Below, piece after piece: positions 18,773 to 27,843 of a stretch of DNA of 64,000 bases. Origin of the DNA: Candidatus Eiseniibacteriota bacterium (GTDB taxonomy: Bacteria > Eisenbacteria > RBG-16-71-46 > CAIMUX01); contig JADJQY010000005.1 in the NCBI GenBank assembly GCA_016712505.1, positions 248,001-312,000 of the forward strand. The letters are read 5' to 3'. Position 1 is the first letter of the stretch. Each line of letters starts with the position of its first letter. The notes below the pieces were generated by a model. The model saw nothing but the letters and a program-made list of their open reading frames with translations, was not told the DNA's origin and did not search any database. The position numbers and the translations under genes were made by a program.

Positions 18773-20155
18773 TTACCGCAGCTTCCCGACCGAACCCAGA
18801 ACCGGCAGCCGCAGGTGTGTTTCCACCTCGGTGGCGTCCTTCAGGGAGTGATCGAGCCCGTCGAGCAGGAATGCCAGGGCAAATCCGACGAAGAGCGACA
18901 GGAGCGGAATCAGCGCCATGCGGACGATGTCATTGGTCCGCAGGGCGACCGCCTTCTGGGCAGCCTGCAGCACCAGGACGTTGTAGTCGGAAGTGCCGGT
19001 GCGTTCGATCCGAGCCTGGATCTGCTTCTCGACCAGCGCGTCATAGTCCGCCTGAAGCGACTTGAGCACGCGGTCGAACGAGGTCAGTCGCGCTTCCTTG
19101 GACGGAAAGCCGGACAGTTCGGAGTCGACGTAGTGCAGCGTGCCGAGCAGCGCCTCCTCGCGGGCCTTCAGCACCTCGACCTTCGACTCCAGGTGTTTCA
19201 AGTAGCTGTCCACTTCCCGCTTCAATTCCTTCTGCAGCTCCTCCATCCGGGTCTTGTGCCCGAGCACTTCCGGATGCTGCTCGGTGTACTGCCCAGCGGC
19301 GGTGAAATAGGCGGTCCGTTCCTGGATCAGTTGCCGCTTCACCTCCGCCACCGTCTGGTCGTCGCTGTTGTCCGCTTCGGAGAAGGGATAGACTTCGTAG
19401 TCCCCCTTGGCGCTGCCGCGGATGCGGGACCGCATCACCTCTACCTTGGCCTCTTCCGACGCGAGATCCGCGCGGACATCGTTCAGTTTCAGTTCGGTCG
19501 AACGACGCACCTCGATCAGGCTGGAACGCTCCTCCGAGATGCGCACGACCGACTCCTCCGCCATGAAGTCGGCCCGGCGCTGTTCCCAATCCTCGAGTTG
19601 CAGGCGCAGGTCTTCGATCTCTTCGCGGAAGAACTTGTCCACTTCAGGCACCGCGCGCACCTGCTGCCGGAACTCCGAGTAGGCCTGCGTGATGGCGCGG
19701 CAGCCATCGCGCGAGGCGATCGGATCGAGATCCTGATACTTGATGTAGATGACGCTCGACTTGCCGTTGATCGCCGCCGTGACCCGTCCGGGTTCGAGTT
19801 CCACCGGCTTGCCGTCCCCGCCGGTGGCGTGTCCCGCGTCGAGCAGCTTCTGGGCCAACTCGATGATGTGACCGCTGGTCACGGTCTCCATCTCCGAGTT
19901 GAGTTCCTCTTCCCAGGAGAGGAGCGGCTTCATCCGGGAGGTGTAGGCGCTTTCGGGCTGGCCGCGGCTGACCAGCACGCGGGCGACCGACTCGTAGAGC
20001 ACCGGCCGGGTGGCATTGAGCAGCGCCACCACTCCCAGCCCGGCCAGGAAAGCGGCGAACACGACCCACTTCCGCCGGAAGCAGACCGCCGCGAAGTCGC
20101 GGAGGCTCGCCTCGCGGGGAGTGTCGCCCTCTCTTTGAATGACTGCGCCGTCCAT
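18773..20155 (-). CDS. Wzz/GNVR-type polysaccharide chain-length determinant
   Basis: A 460-residue polysaccharide co-polymerase. One membrane helix lies near residues 28-48 (WVVFAAFLAGLGVVALLN) and another near the C-terminus (MALIPLLSLFVGFALAFLLDG), with a long coiled-coil periplasmic part rich in Glu/Arg/Leu between them. The tail stays short after the second helix, and the kinase is a separate gene (17136-17912), as in split Wzc systems. ATG 20155 gives a short cytosolic N-terminus. It controls chain length and bridges to the Wza-like exporter encoded just upstream. Confidence 0.9.
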   Translation of the reverse strand: MDGAVIQREGDTPREASLRDFAAVCFRRKWVVFAAFLAGLGVVALLNATRPVLYESVARVLVSRGQPESAYTSRMKPLLSWEEELNSEMETVTSGHIIELAQKLLDAGHATGGDGKPVELEPGRVTAAINGKSSVIYIKYQDLDPIASRDGCRAITQAYSEFRQQVRAVPEVDKFFREEIEDLRLQLEDWEQRRADFMAEESVVRISEERSSLIEVRRSTELKLNDVRADLASEEAKVEVMRSRIRGSAKGDYEVYPFSEADNSDDQTVAEVKRQLIQERTAYFTAAGQYTEQHPEVLGHKTRMEELQKELKREVDSYLKHLESKVEVLKAREEALLGTLHYVDSELSGFPSKEARLTSFDRVLKSLQADYDALVEKQIQARIERTGTSDYNVLVLQAAQKAVALRTNDIVRMALIPLLSLFVGFALAFLLDGLDHSLKDATEVETHLRLPVLGSVGKLR

Positions 20156-20192
20156 GACTCTGGTTAACCCCGACTTCGTGTTCCCGATCGCC

Positions 20193-21185
20193 CTAGCGGA
20201 AAATCGTGCGCGAGGAGTTGACGTTGAAGGCGTTCCAACCCTCGAGGAAGAGGGTGAACGGCGCGATGTTCTGCCGCATCCACTGATCGACGAAGACGTT
20301 GAGATTCCCGACGAAGGTCTTCGGTACGAAAATAATGTCGAAGGGGCGGAGCGGCATATCGGTCCGGGCGCCGCCATCGATCAGCGCCTGCTTGAGGTCG
20401 AGGGAGAACACCTCCGCGCTCTCCGCGCCGGTCCTGCGGATCACCACCACCTGATTCTGCTTGCCGCTCGACTTGAACCCACCCGCCTGGGCCAGGGCCT
20501 GCAGCGCGGTCATCCCCTTGTGAAACTGATGGTCGCCGGGGATCTCGACCTCCCCCATGACGTAGACCCGCTGTTCACCAAAGGTATTGACCATGAGCTG
20601 ACAATCGGGGAAGCGCAGGATCCGCCCGAGCTTCTGGCGAATCTCCTGCCCCACGTCGTCCGCAGTCCGGCCGAGCGCGAATATCGTTCCTTCTACTCCC
20701 GGATAAGTGAACGACCCGTCGGGGAGGACGCGGACCGCGCGGGAGAGATCGGGCTGCCCGACGACCAGGACGGAGAGTTCGTCCCCAACGCCGATGAAGT
20801 AACGCTGCGTGGTGTCCGCCTCGGCCGGCAGGGCAACCGGGGGCTTGATCTCGGACCCGGAGGCATCGGGTCCCTCCTCCCCGGGCGACGGCTCCTCGAT
20901 CCCCGGCTCCCCCGGCGAGGGCGGCGTGGGGTCGCGATACGGAGACCGCGGCGCGTCGGGAGAGACCAGCGGGGGAAAGTCCCGCTGCGGCTCGGGCTGG
21001 TCCTGGGCCGAGCCGAGTGCCGGCGCGAACAGGAGCGGCATGAGGGTGCACAGGATCAGGAGCACGAGCGTCGACATCCCTGTAGGGGTCGCGTCGAAAC
21101 GTCGAGCGCATGGGGAGACAACGCCCGCGCATTGCGCGCGCAACGCCTTCCCCCGGCGGCGCCTCCCATCCTTGGAACGGGCCAT
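20193..21185 (-). CDS. Wza-like polysaccharide export protein
   Basis: Outer-membrane or periplasmic polysaccharide exporter. The Poly_export domain covers about residues 125-215 (FIGVGDELSVLVVGQPDLSR, then DGSFTYPGVE), followed by an SLBB domain (VYVMGEVEIPGDHQF). The C-terminus ends NSSRTIFR. A Pro-rich linker follows the N-terminal hydrophobic segment. Two starts are possible: 21185, giving a 36-residue extension, or ATG 21077, which places the signal-like STLVLLILCTLMPLLF at the very N-terminus. No lipobox cysteine is evident. It appears to be the first gene of the operon. Confidence 0.88.
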   Translation of the reverse strand: MARSKDGRRRRGKALRAQCAGVVSPCARRFDATPTGMSTLVLLILCTLMPLLFAPALGSAQDQPEPQRDFPPLVSPDAPRSPYRDPTPPSPGEPGIEEPSPGEEGPDASGSEIKPPVALPAEADTTQRYFIGVGDELSVLVVGQPDLSRAVRVLPDGSFTYPGVEGTIFALGRTADDVGQEIRQKLGRILRFPDCQLMVNTFGEQRVYVMGEVEIPGDHQFHKGMTALQALAQAGGFKSSGKQNQVVVIRRTGAESAEVFSLDLKQALIDGGARTDMPLRPFDIIFVPKTFVGNLNVFVDQWMRQNIAPFTLFLEGWNAFNVNSSRTIFR

Positions 21186-21286
21186 GCTTCGAGATTCCTG
21201 CGGTGATTCTCAACCCTTGCGACGCGCTATCGAACGCCGCAAAGCAATGTCGTCGGCTCGAACGCGGGGGACCTCACGATCCGGGC

Positions 21287-21316
21287 ACGCTAGCAAAGCG
21301 CCCGGCGCGACGTCAA
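21287..21316 (-). promoter_or_regulatory. Candidate sigma-70 promoter of the polysaccharide operon
   Basis: On the minus strand TTGACG (21311-21316) and TAGCGT (21287-21292) are separated by 18 bp. The -35 matches five of six consensus bases, the -10 three of six. It lies about 100 bp before the first possible start of the Wza-like gene, in the only sizeable gap upstream of that operon. Confidence 0.45.
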
Positions 21317-21355
21317 CAATCCCCAAGCGGGCCAACCTCTTGATCGGCGCGGCGC

Positions 21356-22333
21356 TCATCCACCTTGAGCCTCCACGGCCGAACGGCCGGGGCCGGGGCG
21401 ACGCAGTATCACGTGACAGAGCAGGGGAAGCAGGATCTCGTGATGACCGATCAAATAATAGCCACGCCCCACCCCGCGCGTCGGTCGCTCGACCACGTTC
21501 TGCGCAGGGCGGTAATGGCGCTGGAAATCGAACACCGCGGTGGTCAGGTCGGTGAAGTGCGTGCCGAGGTTGGTGGCCACCGATACGGCCTTGAGGAACA
21601 CCTCGGGGAGCAGGACCGCCGAGCCGAGGTTGAGGGCGACCCCCCGGGCAAGTTCGACCACCTGCCGGGTCAGGATCCGGAAGTCGCGCGCGCTCGCCTC
21701 CCCCGCAGCCGCCCCCGAGAAGCTCGGGTGCTGTTGGTTGATGTCGGTCCCGATCGAGAGATGCACCGTCGCGGGCACCCCCAGCCGGTAGGCCGACGCG
21801 AGCAGGCTCAGCTGCACGTTCGGCGGCGCCGCCTCGAGAAACGCCCGGCCGAGCCCTTCTCCCAGCCCTTCCTCTCTCCGCGCGGCCTCCACCGTCCATT
21901 GGTTGAGCCAGAGCGAGGTTTCCCGCGCCATTCCGAAGCGCCCCTCGGGGAGATGCGCTCCCACGTCCTCCGACGTCTGCCCGAAGAAGGCGATTTCCAG
22001 ATCGTGGATCGCCCCCGCCCCATTGAGGGCGAGCGCAGTGATCCACCCTTCCTCCATCAGCCGGATGAGACCGGGGGCCAGCCCGGTCTTGATGACGTGC
22101 GCCCCGGCCATGACCAGAACGCCCGCGCCGGCTGCGCGCGCCGTTGCGATCCGCTCGACCAGATCGCGGAGTTCGCGCGCGGCGAGCAGATCGGGGAGGG
22201 AGTTCCAGAAGGCCTCGAAGGAGTCGAGATCGGCCGGCGGATGGTACATCTGCTCGGTCGCGACCTTGCTCGCCCGTTCGGCCACCGGGTAGGTGCGCAC
22301 CCGCGAGAGATCGACTTCCTCGTAACGTGACAT
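21356..22333 (-). CDS. Conserved protein, weakly deoxyhypusine-synthase-like
   Basis: A 325-residue soluble protein without a signal peptide. The run VLVMAGAHVIKTGLAPGLIR followed by a Gly/Ala-rich stretch (ALNGAGAIHDLEIAFFG) recalls deoxyhypusine synthase-like proteins with an NAD-binding Rossmann-type fold, but the resemblance is judged by eye. Later motifs include HLSIGTDINQQHPSFSG and NLGSAVLLPEVFLKA. It follows the DUF3108 gene without a gap and may be co-transcribed with the dut region. Bacteria lack eIF5A, so a polyamine-transfer role would need another target. Function unassigned. Confidence 0.55.
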   Translation of the reverse strand: MSRYEEVDLSRVRTYPVAERASKVATEQMYHPPADLDSFEAFWNSLPDLLAARELRDLVERIATARAAGAGVLVMAGAHVIKTGLAPGLIRLMEEGWITALALNGAGAIHDLEIAFFGQTSEDVGAHLPEGRFGMARETSLWLNQWTVEAARREEGLGEGLGRAFLEAAPPNVQLSLLASAYRLGVPATVHLSIGTDINQQHPSFSGAAAGEASARDFRILTRQVVELARGVALNLGSAVLLPEVFLKAVSVATNLGTHFTDLTTAVFDFQRHYRPAQNVVERPTRGVGRGYYLIGHHEILLPLLCHVILRRPGPGRSAVEAQGG

Positions 22334-23182
22334 CTACTTTGCGGCCTCCGGCTCGGGTCGGATCAGCTCGGTCAGAACCACGGAGATCGAGCCGACCGGG
22401 ATCTTGCTCTTCATCTGCACCGGGATGCGGCGTTCGTCGTCGGTCAGCCAGATGGTGAGGCGCCCTTCGTGCTTGAAGAAGGCCCCGCTGCGAAGCGTCG
22501 GTTCGACCACAATGCAATCGAAGGTGCCGGCCGGGGTCTCCACCCGTTCCCGCTTCTCCACACTGACCTTGATCGGATAGTTCTTCCGATCGGCATGGCT
22601 GTCGAGCAGAAACTCGGCCCCGTCCTCCAGGGACATGGTACGGACGATGTAGAACGCGGAGAGCACGTCGTAGGTCCCGCGCGGGATCGGGAACTCCCGG
22701 CCGTCGTGGTAGCGGGCGATCCCCGCCTCCTGGTCGAGCCGGACGACCTGATCGGCCTTGTAGCGCCCTTCGCGCAAGTGCTTCTCGAAGTGCCGGCTCC
22801 AGAGCGAATCAACATCCATGTAGCTCTCGTAGCGGTCGCGCACCGGATAGACCTTGTCGAAGACCGCACTCGAGCTGGCGGTCGAGACGACATGGAAGCA
22901 GTCGTGGCCGTCGACCGTGGTGCGATCCACGATCGAGAGCGTCGCCTCCCCCGCCGGGATCTTGCCGTAGCGCACCGAGAAGACCAGTCGTTCCCCGACC
23001 ACGATCGCCGGGTTTCGCCCCGGCCGATCCGCCGCGGCGGTGTCCGGAATCGCCGCCGCACCGGCGGTCGAGTCGGCCGAACCTGCGATCGCCCGGTCGT
23101 TCGACTGCGCCCGCGCCAATCCGGCCGAGATCAGGAGGAGCCACAGCGCGAACAGGGATCGCGCCGGCCCGGAGGGACTCAT
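22334..23182 (-). CDS. DUF3108 domain exported protein
   Basis: A 282-residue protein with an N-terminal signal peptide (ARSLFALWLLLISAGLARAQ) and a DUF3108 domain from about residue 60: GERLVFSVRYGKIPAGEATL, then SRHFEKHLREGRY, TYDVLSAFYIVR and a C-terminal IWLTDDERRIPVQMKSK. Such proteins are exported to the periplasm or envelope of Gram-negative bacteria and have no settled biochemical role. ATG 23182 overlaps the TGA of dut by 4 bp, so the two are co-translated. Confidence 0.87.
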   Translation of the reverse strand: MSPSGPARSLFALWLLLISAGLARAQSNDRAIAGSADSTAGAAAIPDTAAADRPGRNPAIVVGERLVFSVRYGKIPAGEATLSIVDRTTVDGHDCFHVVSTASSSAVFDKVYPVRDRYESYMDVDSLWSRHFEKHLREGRYKADQVVRLDQEAGIARYHDGREFPIPRGTYDVLSAFYIVRTMSLEDGAEFLLDSHADRKNYPIKVSVEKRERVETPAGTFDCIVVEPTLRSGAFFKHEGRLTIWLTDDERRIPVQMKSKIPVGSISVVLTELIRPEPEAAK

Positions 23183-23661
23183 GCCGGCTCCGGCCGCGGG
23201 GTAGACGCGACCCCGGTATGTCCGAATCCGCCGTCGCCCCGCGCGGTATCGTCGAGCGTGGCGACCCAGCGAAAGCCGACCGGCGGCACCTGCTGAATGA
23301 TCAGCTGGGCGATGCGGTCGCCGTGCTGGAGCACCAGGTCCTCGGTTCCGAGATTGACCAGGAGGACCAGCACCTCCCCACGATAGTCGGAGTCGATCGT
23401 GCCTGGTGCGTTCAGCACGGTCACGCCGCGCTTCAGAGCCAGCCCGCTGCGAGGGCGCACCACCCCTTCGAACCCGGAGGGGATGGCCATCATCAGGCCG
23501 GTGGGCACCGCGCATCGTTCCCCCGCGCGGAGGGTCAGCGGCTGCTCCAAGCACGCCGCGAGATCGAAGCCACTGGCCGCCTCGGTCATGCGCGACGGGA
23601 GCTGAGCGCCCTCACGGCAGGGAAGGCAGAGCACTTCGGCCCGAGGCTGATTCGATTCCAT
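23179..23661 (-). CDS. dut: dUTP diphosphatase
   Basis: Hydrolyses dUTP to dUMP and pyrophosphate, keeping uracil out of DNA and feeding thymidylate synthesis. The 160-residue protein has the trimeric dUTPase motifs in order: AASGFDLAA, RPRSGLALK, NAPGTIDSDYRGE, HGDRIAQLI and a C-terminal GGFGHTG (motif 5). ATG 23661 (MESNQPRAEV) is preferred to an upstream start because it gives normal length. It lies between the M16 peptidase and DUF3108 genes. Confidence 0.95.
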   Translation of the reverse strand: MESNQPRAEVLCLPCREGAQLPSRMTEAASGFDLAACLEQPLTLRAGERCAVPTGLMMAIPSGFEGVVRPRSGLALKRGVTVLNAPGTIDSDYRGEVLVLLVNLGTEDLVLQHGDRIAQLIIQQVPPVGFRWVATLDDTARGDGGFGHTGVASTPRPEPA

Positions 23662-23694
23662 GTCAGGCACCCTCCGCCACCGCACGCCCGGCAA

Positions 23695-24996
23695 TCAAAA
23701 GTCGAGATCGCCGAGGCGCGGGCGTTCCTTGGTCGCCGGACCCAGGGTCACGAGCGAGAAGGCTTCCGGTCGCAGCAGCTCCTCGGCCGCGAGCCGCACC
23801 TCTTCGGCCCCCACCGAGGCGATTCCGGCCACCGTCTCGGCGATCGGGATCTGTCGATCGAAGTAGAGCTCATCGTGTGCGAGGCGGCTGATTCTCTCGT
23901 ACATGCTCTCGTAGGACAAGAACAGTCCGGAGAGAAGCTGCGCGCGCGCGCTCTCCAGTTCCCAGCGCTTGATTCCACCCCGCTTGATCTTCTGCAGTTC
24001 CTTCCCCACGAGGCGAAATGCCCGGCTGAGCTTGGCCGGCTGGCAGCCGAGCAACACCCCGAACATGCCGGTATCGCGATACGATTCGCCGAAGGAGTAG
24101 ACGGAGTAGGCCAGCCCCTCGTCCTCGCGGATCTTCTGGAAGAGGCGCGAACTCATCCCTGCACCGAGGATGGTGTTGAGTACGGCGTGCGCATGGCGAT
24201 TCGGTTCGCGCGCGGAGGGACCGGTCCGTACCAGACAGAGGGTCGATTGCTGCAGGTCGCGCTCCTCATGTCGCTCCGAGGGGCGAGGGAGGCGCATCCG
24301 CGTCCGCTGGATCGAGGGTGCGGTGCGCGGAAGTCGGATTCGGCTGGCCAGATCCTCGCGCAAGCGGGGCAGATCGAAACGGCCGGCGACGGTGACGATC
24401 AGGTTTGGTTGGCTGTAGTGGGCGCGGTGGAAGCTTCGCAGCGTGCGGGAGGAGACCGCGGCGAGACTCTCCTCGGTACCGAGGATCGGGCGGCCCAGGG
24501 GATGCCGGGATCCGTAGAGCAATTCCGCCGCGAGATCCTGAACCTTCTCCTCCGGATTGTCCTCGTAGCTCTGGATCTCTTCCTCGATCACCTGCCGTTC
24601 ACGATCGACCATTTCGGGATCGAAACGCGGTTCTCCCACCAGTTCCGCCAGAACATCGAGCGCCTGGCGCTGATGCCCCTCGAAGACCCGCGCGTAGTAG
24701 CAGGTGGTTTCCTTGGTGGTGAAGGCGTCGATCTGGCCGCCGAGCGCCTCCATTCGTTGCGCGAGCTGATACGCGCTGTGACGTCGGGACCCCTTGAACA
24801 CCATGTGCTCGATGAAGTGGGCCAGGCCCGCCTCGGGCGCCGACTCGTGCCGGGAGCCGCTGCGGAACCACAGTCCGAGGGCCAGCGAGGGAATGGTCTC
24901 GACCGGCTCGGCCAGCAGGAGCGCGCCGCCCGGGAGGATCTCCCGGTGGAGCTTGCTCTCGATCGTGGCGTGCCGGATCTCGCGCAGGAACTTCAA
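23695..24996 (-). CDS. M16 family zinc peptidase
   Basis: A 433-residue pitrilysin-type metallopeptidase. The inverted zinc motif HFIEH (HxxEH) is near residue 60, and the third ligand lies in the ERQVIEEEIQSYEDNP region about 75 residues later. The C-terminal M16_C-like half has GAGMSSRLFQKIREDEGLAY. The start is TTG at 24996. An M16 peptidase beside pnp is common; such proteins are called processing-peptidase-like. No signal peptide is evident, so cytoplasmic peptide turnover is likely. Confidence 0.92.
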   Translation of the reverse strand: MKFLREIRHATIESKLHREILPGGALLLAEPVETIPSLALGLWFRSGSRHESAPEAGLAHFIEHMVFKGSRRHSAYQLAQRMEALGGQIDAFTTKETTCYYARVFEGHQRQALDVLAELVGEPRFDPEMVDRERQVIEEEIQSYEDNPEEKVQDLAAELLYGSRHPLGRPILGTEESLAAVSSRTLRSFHRAHYSQPNLIVTVAGRFDLPRLREDLASRIRLPRTAPSIQRTRMRLPRPSERHEERDLQQSTLCLVRTGPSAREPNRHAHAVLNTILGAGMSSRLFQKIREDEGLAYSVYSFGESYRDTGMFGVLLGCQPAKLSRAFRLVGKELQKIKRGGIKRWELESARAQLLSGLFLSYESMYERISRLAHDELYFDRQIPIAETVAGIASVGAEEVRLAAEELLRPEAFSLVTLGPATKERPRLGDLDF

Positions 24997-25103
24997 CCGC
25001 GTCCGCCCCTGGAGGGTACCGAGTTCGAGACAAACGATCGGACCGGAGGATTCCCCCGGTCCGATTCGCCGTTCGGCCTGTTGACCGCCCGGCAGGATGT
25101 GCC

Positions 25104-25153
25104 CCTGCCCGTCAGGCCCTATGAACCTGCCCGTCAGGCCGGATGAACCTGCC
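25104..25153. repeat. 22-bp direct repeat, just over two copies, between the M16 gene and pnp
   Basis: The unit CCTGCCCGTCAGGCC plus seven variable bases ending ATGAA occurs at 25104-25125 and 25126-25147, with a third partial copy after it. It fills part of the roughly 175-bp gap after the pnp stop. Each copy contains a small CCTG/CAGG inverted repeat. No T-tract follows, so it is not a clear terminator. Confidence 0.6.
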
Positions 25154-25172
25154 GCCCCCGGAGGGGCCGAGT

Positions 25173-27269
25173 CTACTCCGCCGCTTCCTGCAGCACGGCC
25201 CGGCGCGAGAGGCGGATCTTCCCTTCCTCGTCGACGCCGATCACCTTGACCAGGACCACGTCTCCCTCGGCAAGCACGTCCTCCACCCGGGCGACGCGGT
25301 GGTTTTCCAGCTCGGAGATGTGAACCAGTCCGTCACGTCCGGGCAGGATCTCGACGAAGGCGCCGAAATTCACGATCCGCTTCACCTTCCCGCGGTAGGT
25401 GCGACCGATCTCCGGGTCCTCGGTCAGGGCACGGATGATGTCGACCGCGCGATTGGCCATCTCGGAGTCGACGCAAGCCACCTTCACGGTACCGTCGTCC
25501 TCGACGTCGATCTGAGCCCCGGTCTCCTCGCAGATCTTCTTGATCATCTTGCCGCCCGGCCCGATCACGTCGCGGATCTTGTCCGGGTTGATCTTGATCA
25601 CGATGATGCGCGGCGCGTAGACCGAGATCTCCTTGCGGGAGTCGGCCAGCGTCTGGTTCATGATCCCGAGGATGTGGATCCGTCCCTGGCGCGCCTGCTC
25701 CAGGGCCTTGGTCAGGATGCCGAAGTCGAGCCCCTTGATCTTGATGTCCATCTGGATGGCTGTGATGCCAGCTTCCGTTCCCGCGATCTTGAAGTCCATG
25801 TCGCCGATGTGATCTTCGATCCCCATGATGTCGGAGAGGATCGCCACCTGATCCCCGTCCTTGACCAGGCCCATGGCAATGCCCGCGACCGGCGACTTGA
25901 TCGGGACGCCGGCATCCATCAGCGAGAGGCTGCCGCCGCAGACCGAGGCCATCGACGAGCTGCCGTTCGACTCCAGGATGTCCGAGACGATCCGGATGGT
26001 GTAAGGGAACCGCTCATTGGCCGGGACGACCGCAGACAATGCCCGCTCGGCCAGCGCGCCGTGACCGATCTCGCGCCGCCCTGGTCCGCGGTTCGGCCGG
26101 GTCTCACCGACCGAGAAGGGCGGGAAGTTGTAGTGGAGCATGAAGGTCTTCCACGACTGCCCGGTCAGTTCCTCGATTCGCTGCTCGTCGACCGAAGTGC
26201 CGAGGGTCGCGACGACCAGGGCCTGGGTCTGTCCCCGGGTGAAGAGCGCGCTGCCGTGCGTGCGGGGTAGCACTCCGACCTCACAGGTGATCGGGCGGAT
26301 CTGATCGGTCTTCCGGCCGTCAGCGCGAACCCCCTCGTCAAGCACCATCTTGCGCAGGACTTCGCTCTCCAGCTTGTCCACGATCTTGGCCACCGCCTTG
26401 GTGCGGTCCGGGGTGGTGTCGGCCGCCCCGACCGGAGCAAACTGGGCCAGTGCCTCCGTTCGCACGCCGTCCATCGCCCGCTCGCGTTCCATCTTCTCGG
26501 CGATGCGGACCACCTGCTCCACCTTCGGGCGGTAGGTCGCGGCGACCGTCTCCTTCAACCCGGGGTCGATTTCCCGTACCGGCAGGGTGCGCTTCGGCTT
26601 TCCCGCCGCGGCGACCAGTCGGCTCTGCAGCCGACAGAGTTCGGCGATGTGGCGATGGGCGAAGTTGAAGATCTCGACGAGTTGCGCTTCGCTGATCTCG
26701 CGTGACTCTCCCTCGACCATGACGATCGAGTCCTCGGTCCCCGCCACCACGATGTTGACCCGGCTCTCCTCCAGCTCGCTCGTGGTCGGATTGACCACCA
26801 GCTCTCCCCCGACGAGTCCAACCCGGACTGCGGCGAGCGGAACCGGGAACGGCATGTCCGAGAGGCAGACCGCGGCGGAAGCGCCGAGCATGCCGATCAC
26901 GTCGGAGTCGTTTTCCTGATCGCTGGAGAGGACGTCCACCTGGATCTGGATCTCATAGCGGTTGCTCTTCTCGAAGAAGGGGCGCAGCGAGCGATCGATG
27001 AGGCGCGAGGAGAGGATCTCCTTCTCCGTCGGGCGACCTTCGCGCTTGAAGAACCCGCCCGGAATGCGACCCGCGGCGTACGTGCGCTCGCGATAGTCGA
27101 CCGTCAACGGGAGAAAGTCGCGGTCGATCTCGGTCCGGCCGATGACCACCGTGGCCAGCAGCACGGTGTCCGCGTAGGTGACCAGGACCGCGCCCGAGGC
27201 CTGCTTCGCGAGGCGTCCCGTCTCCACCGTGAGGGGACGGCCGCCGAGTTCCAGTTCTAGTTTGTGCAT
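25173..27269 (-). CDS. pnp: Polyribonucleotide nucleotidyltransferase (PNPase)
   Basis: Phosphorolytic 3'-5' exoribonuclease of RNA turnover. The 698-residue protein contains two RNase PH domains (the second with SVGETRPNRGPGRREIGHGALAERAL), then a KH domain (NPDKIRDVIGPGGKMIKKI) and an S1 domain (GRTYRGKVKRIVNFGAFVEI). ATG 27269 is chosen over a site eight codons upstream because AGGAG lies 8 bp before it. It follows rpsO, the classic order, across a repeat-rich spacer of about 660 bp. Confidence 0.97.
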   Translation of the reverse strand: MHKLELELGGRPLTVETGRLAKQASGAVLVTYADTVLLATVVIGRTEIDRDFLPLTVDYRERTYAAGRIPGGFFKREGRPTEKEILSSRLIDRSLRPFFEKSNRYEIQIQVDVLSSDQENDSDVIGMLGASAAVCLSDMPFPVPLAAVRVGLVGGELVVNPTTSELEESRVNIVVAGTEDSIVMVEGESREISEAQLVEIFNFAHRHIAELCRLQSRLVAAAGKPKRTLPVREIDPGLKETVAATYRPKVEQVVRIAEKMERERAMDGVRTEALAQFAPVGAADTTPDRTKAVAKIVDKLESEVLRKMVLDEGVRADGRKTDQIRPITCEVGVLPRTHGSALFTRGQTQALVVATLGTSVDEQRIEELTGQSWKTFMLHYNFPPFSVGETRPNRGPGRREIGHGALAERALSAVVPANERFPYTIRIVSDILESNGSSSMASVCGGSLSLMDAGVPIKSPVAGIAMGLVKDGDQVAILSDIMGIEDHIGDMDFKIAGTEAGITAIQMDIKIKGLDFGILTKALEQARQGRIHILGIMNQTLADSRKEISVYAPRIIVIKINPDKIRDVIGPGGKMIKKICEETGAQIDVEDDGTVKVACVDSEMANRAVDIIRALTEDPEIGRTYRGKVKRIVNFGAFVEILPGRDGLVHISELENHRVARVEDVLAEGDVVLVKVIGVDEEGKIRLSRRAVLQEAAE

Positions 27270-27341
27270 CGTTTCTTCTCCTGTTCTCGCCACCCACCGG
27301 CCACGATCGAGATGAAGCGCCGGTTGTGTAGATGGCTTCTC

Positions 27342-27355
27342 GGCGCACCTGCGCC
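27342..27355 (-). promoter_or_regulatory. Stem-loop in the pnp leader
   Basis: GGCGC-AGGT-GCGCC (minus strand) forms a perfect 5-bp stem about 75 bp upstream of the pnp start. PNPase leaders in other bacteria contain RNase III-processed hairpins used for autoregulation; whether this one serves that purpose is inference. Confidence 0.3.
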
Positions 27356-27466
27356 GCCTACTTGTGGACCTCTACAAACGGATGAGGATCGAGGCGCGGC
27401 CGGACTCCGGGCCGCGCTCGTTCGGGGGAGAGATGCCGGGCTGGGAGCGAATGCCGATCCGCGGCA

Positions 27467-27564
27467 TCCCGAAGACGTGTCCCAACGGACGTATCCCTAC
27501 GGACGTGTCCCTACGGACGTGTCCCAACCGACGTGTGCCAGCAGACGCGTTACAGCAGACACGT
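27467..27564. repeat. Tandem array of 14-bp units in the rpsO-pnp spacer
   Basis: Seven consecutive 14-bp units, consensus CCCTACGGACGTGT, run from 27467 to 27564, with two identical adjacent copies at 27495-27508 and 27509-27522. The period is not a multiple of three and no gene covers it. This is the first of two arrays in the same spacer. Confidence 0.85.
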
Positions 27565-27628
27565 TCCAGCCGGGTGTTATCGAGCGGGCTGGTGCGTAGG
27601 CGTTCCGGCCTCTTCCTCAAGCGCCCAC

Positions 27629-27740
27629 CCGCCGTCTGGTGCCCTGCCGACTGGCAGCCCTGCCGTCCGGTAACCTGCCGTCCGGTAACCTGCCGTCTGG
27701 TAACCTGGCGTCCGGTAACCTAGCGTCCGGCAGCCTGCCA
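27629..27740. repeat. Tandem array of 15-bp units in the rpsO-pnp spacer
   Basis: Units of consensus CCTGCCGTCCGGTAA repeat from 27659 to 27733, with two perfect copies at 27659-27688 and decayed copies on both sides. Its unit is unrelated to the 14-bp array 100 bp away. The rest of the 660-bp spacer holds only the leader hairpin and a candidate terminator. Confidence 0.85.
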
Positions 27741-27816
27741 GGTTCCAGCGGGCGTCCCTTCACCGCACCATGGCGGCAACCTCCTGCGCCCCTCAAGGAA
27801 CCTGCGCTTCCGACTG

Positions 27817-27843
27817 AAAAGCCCCCGATTCGATCGAATTGGG
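27817..27843 (-). terminator. Candidate rho-independent terminator after rpsO
   Basis: A 20-bp near-perfect palindrome at 27824-27843 (CCC-ATTCGATCGAAT-GGG type, one G-U pair) is followed on the minus strand by GGCTTTT. It lies about 90 bp after the rpsO stop. A second hairpin (CCCCC-ACAGC-GGGGG, 27853-27867) sits just before it. The T-run is short, so termination may be partial. Confidence 0.45.
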
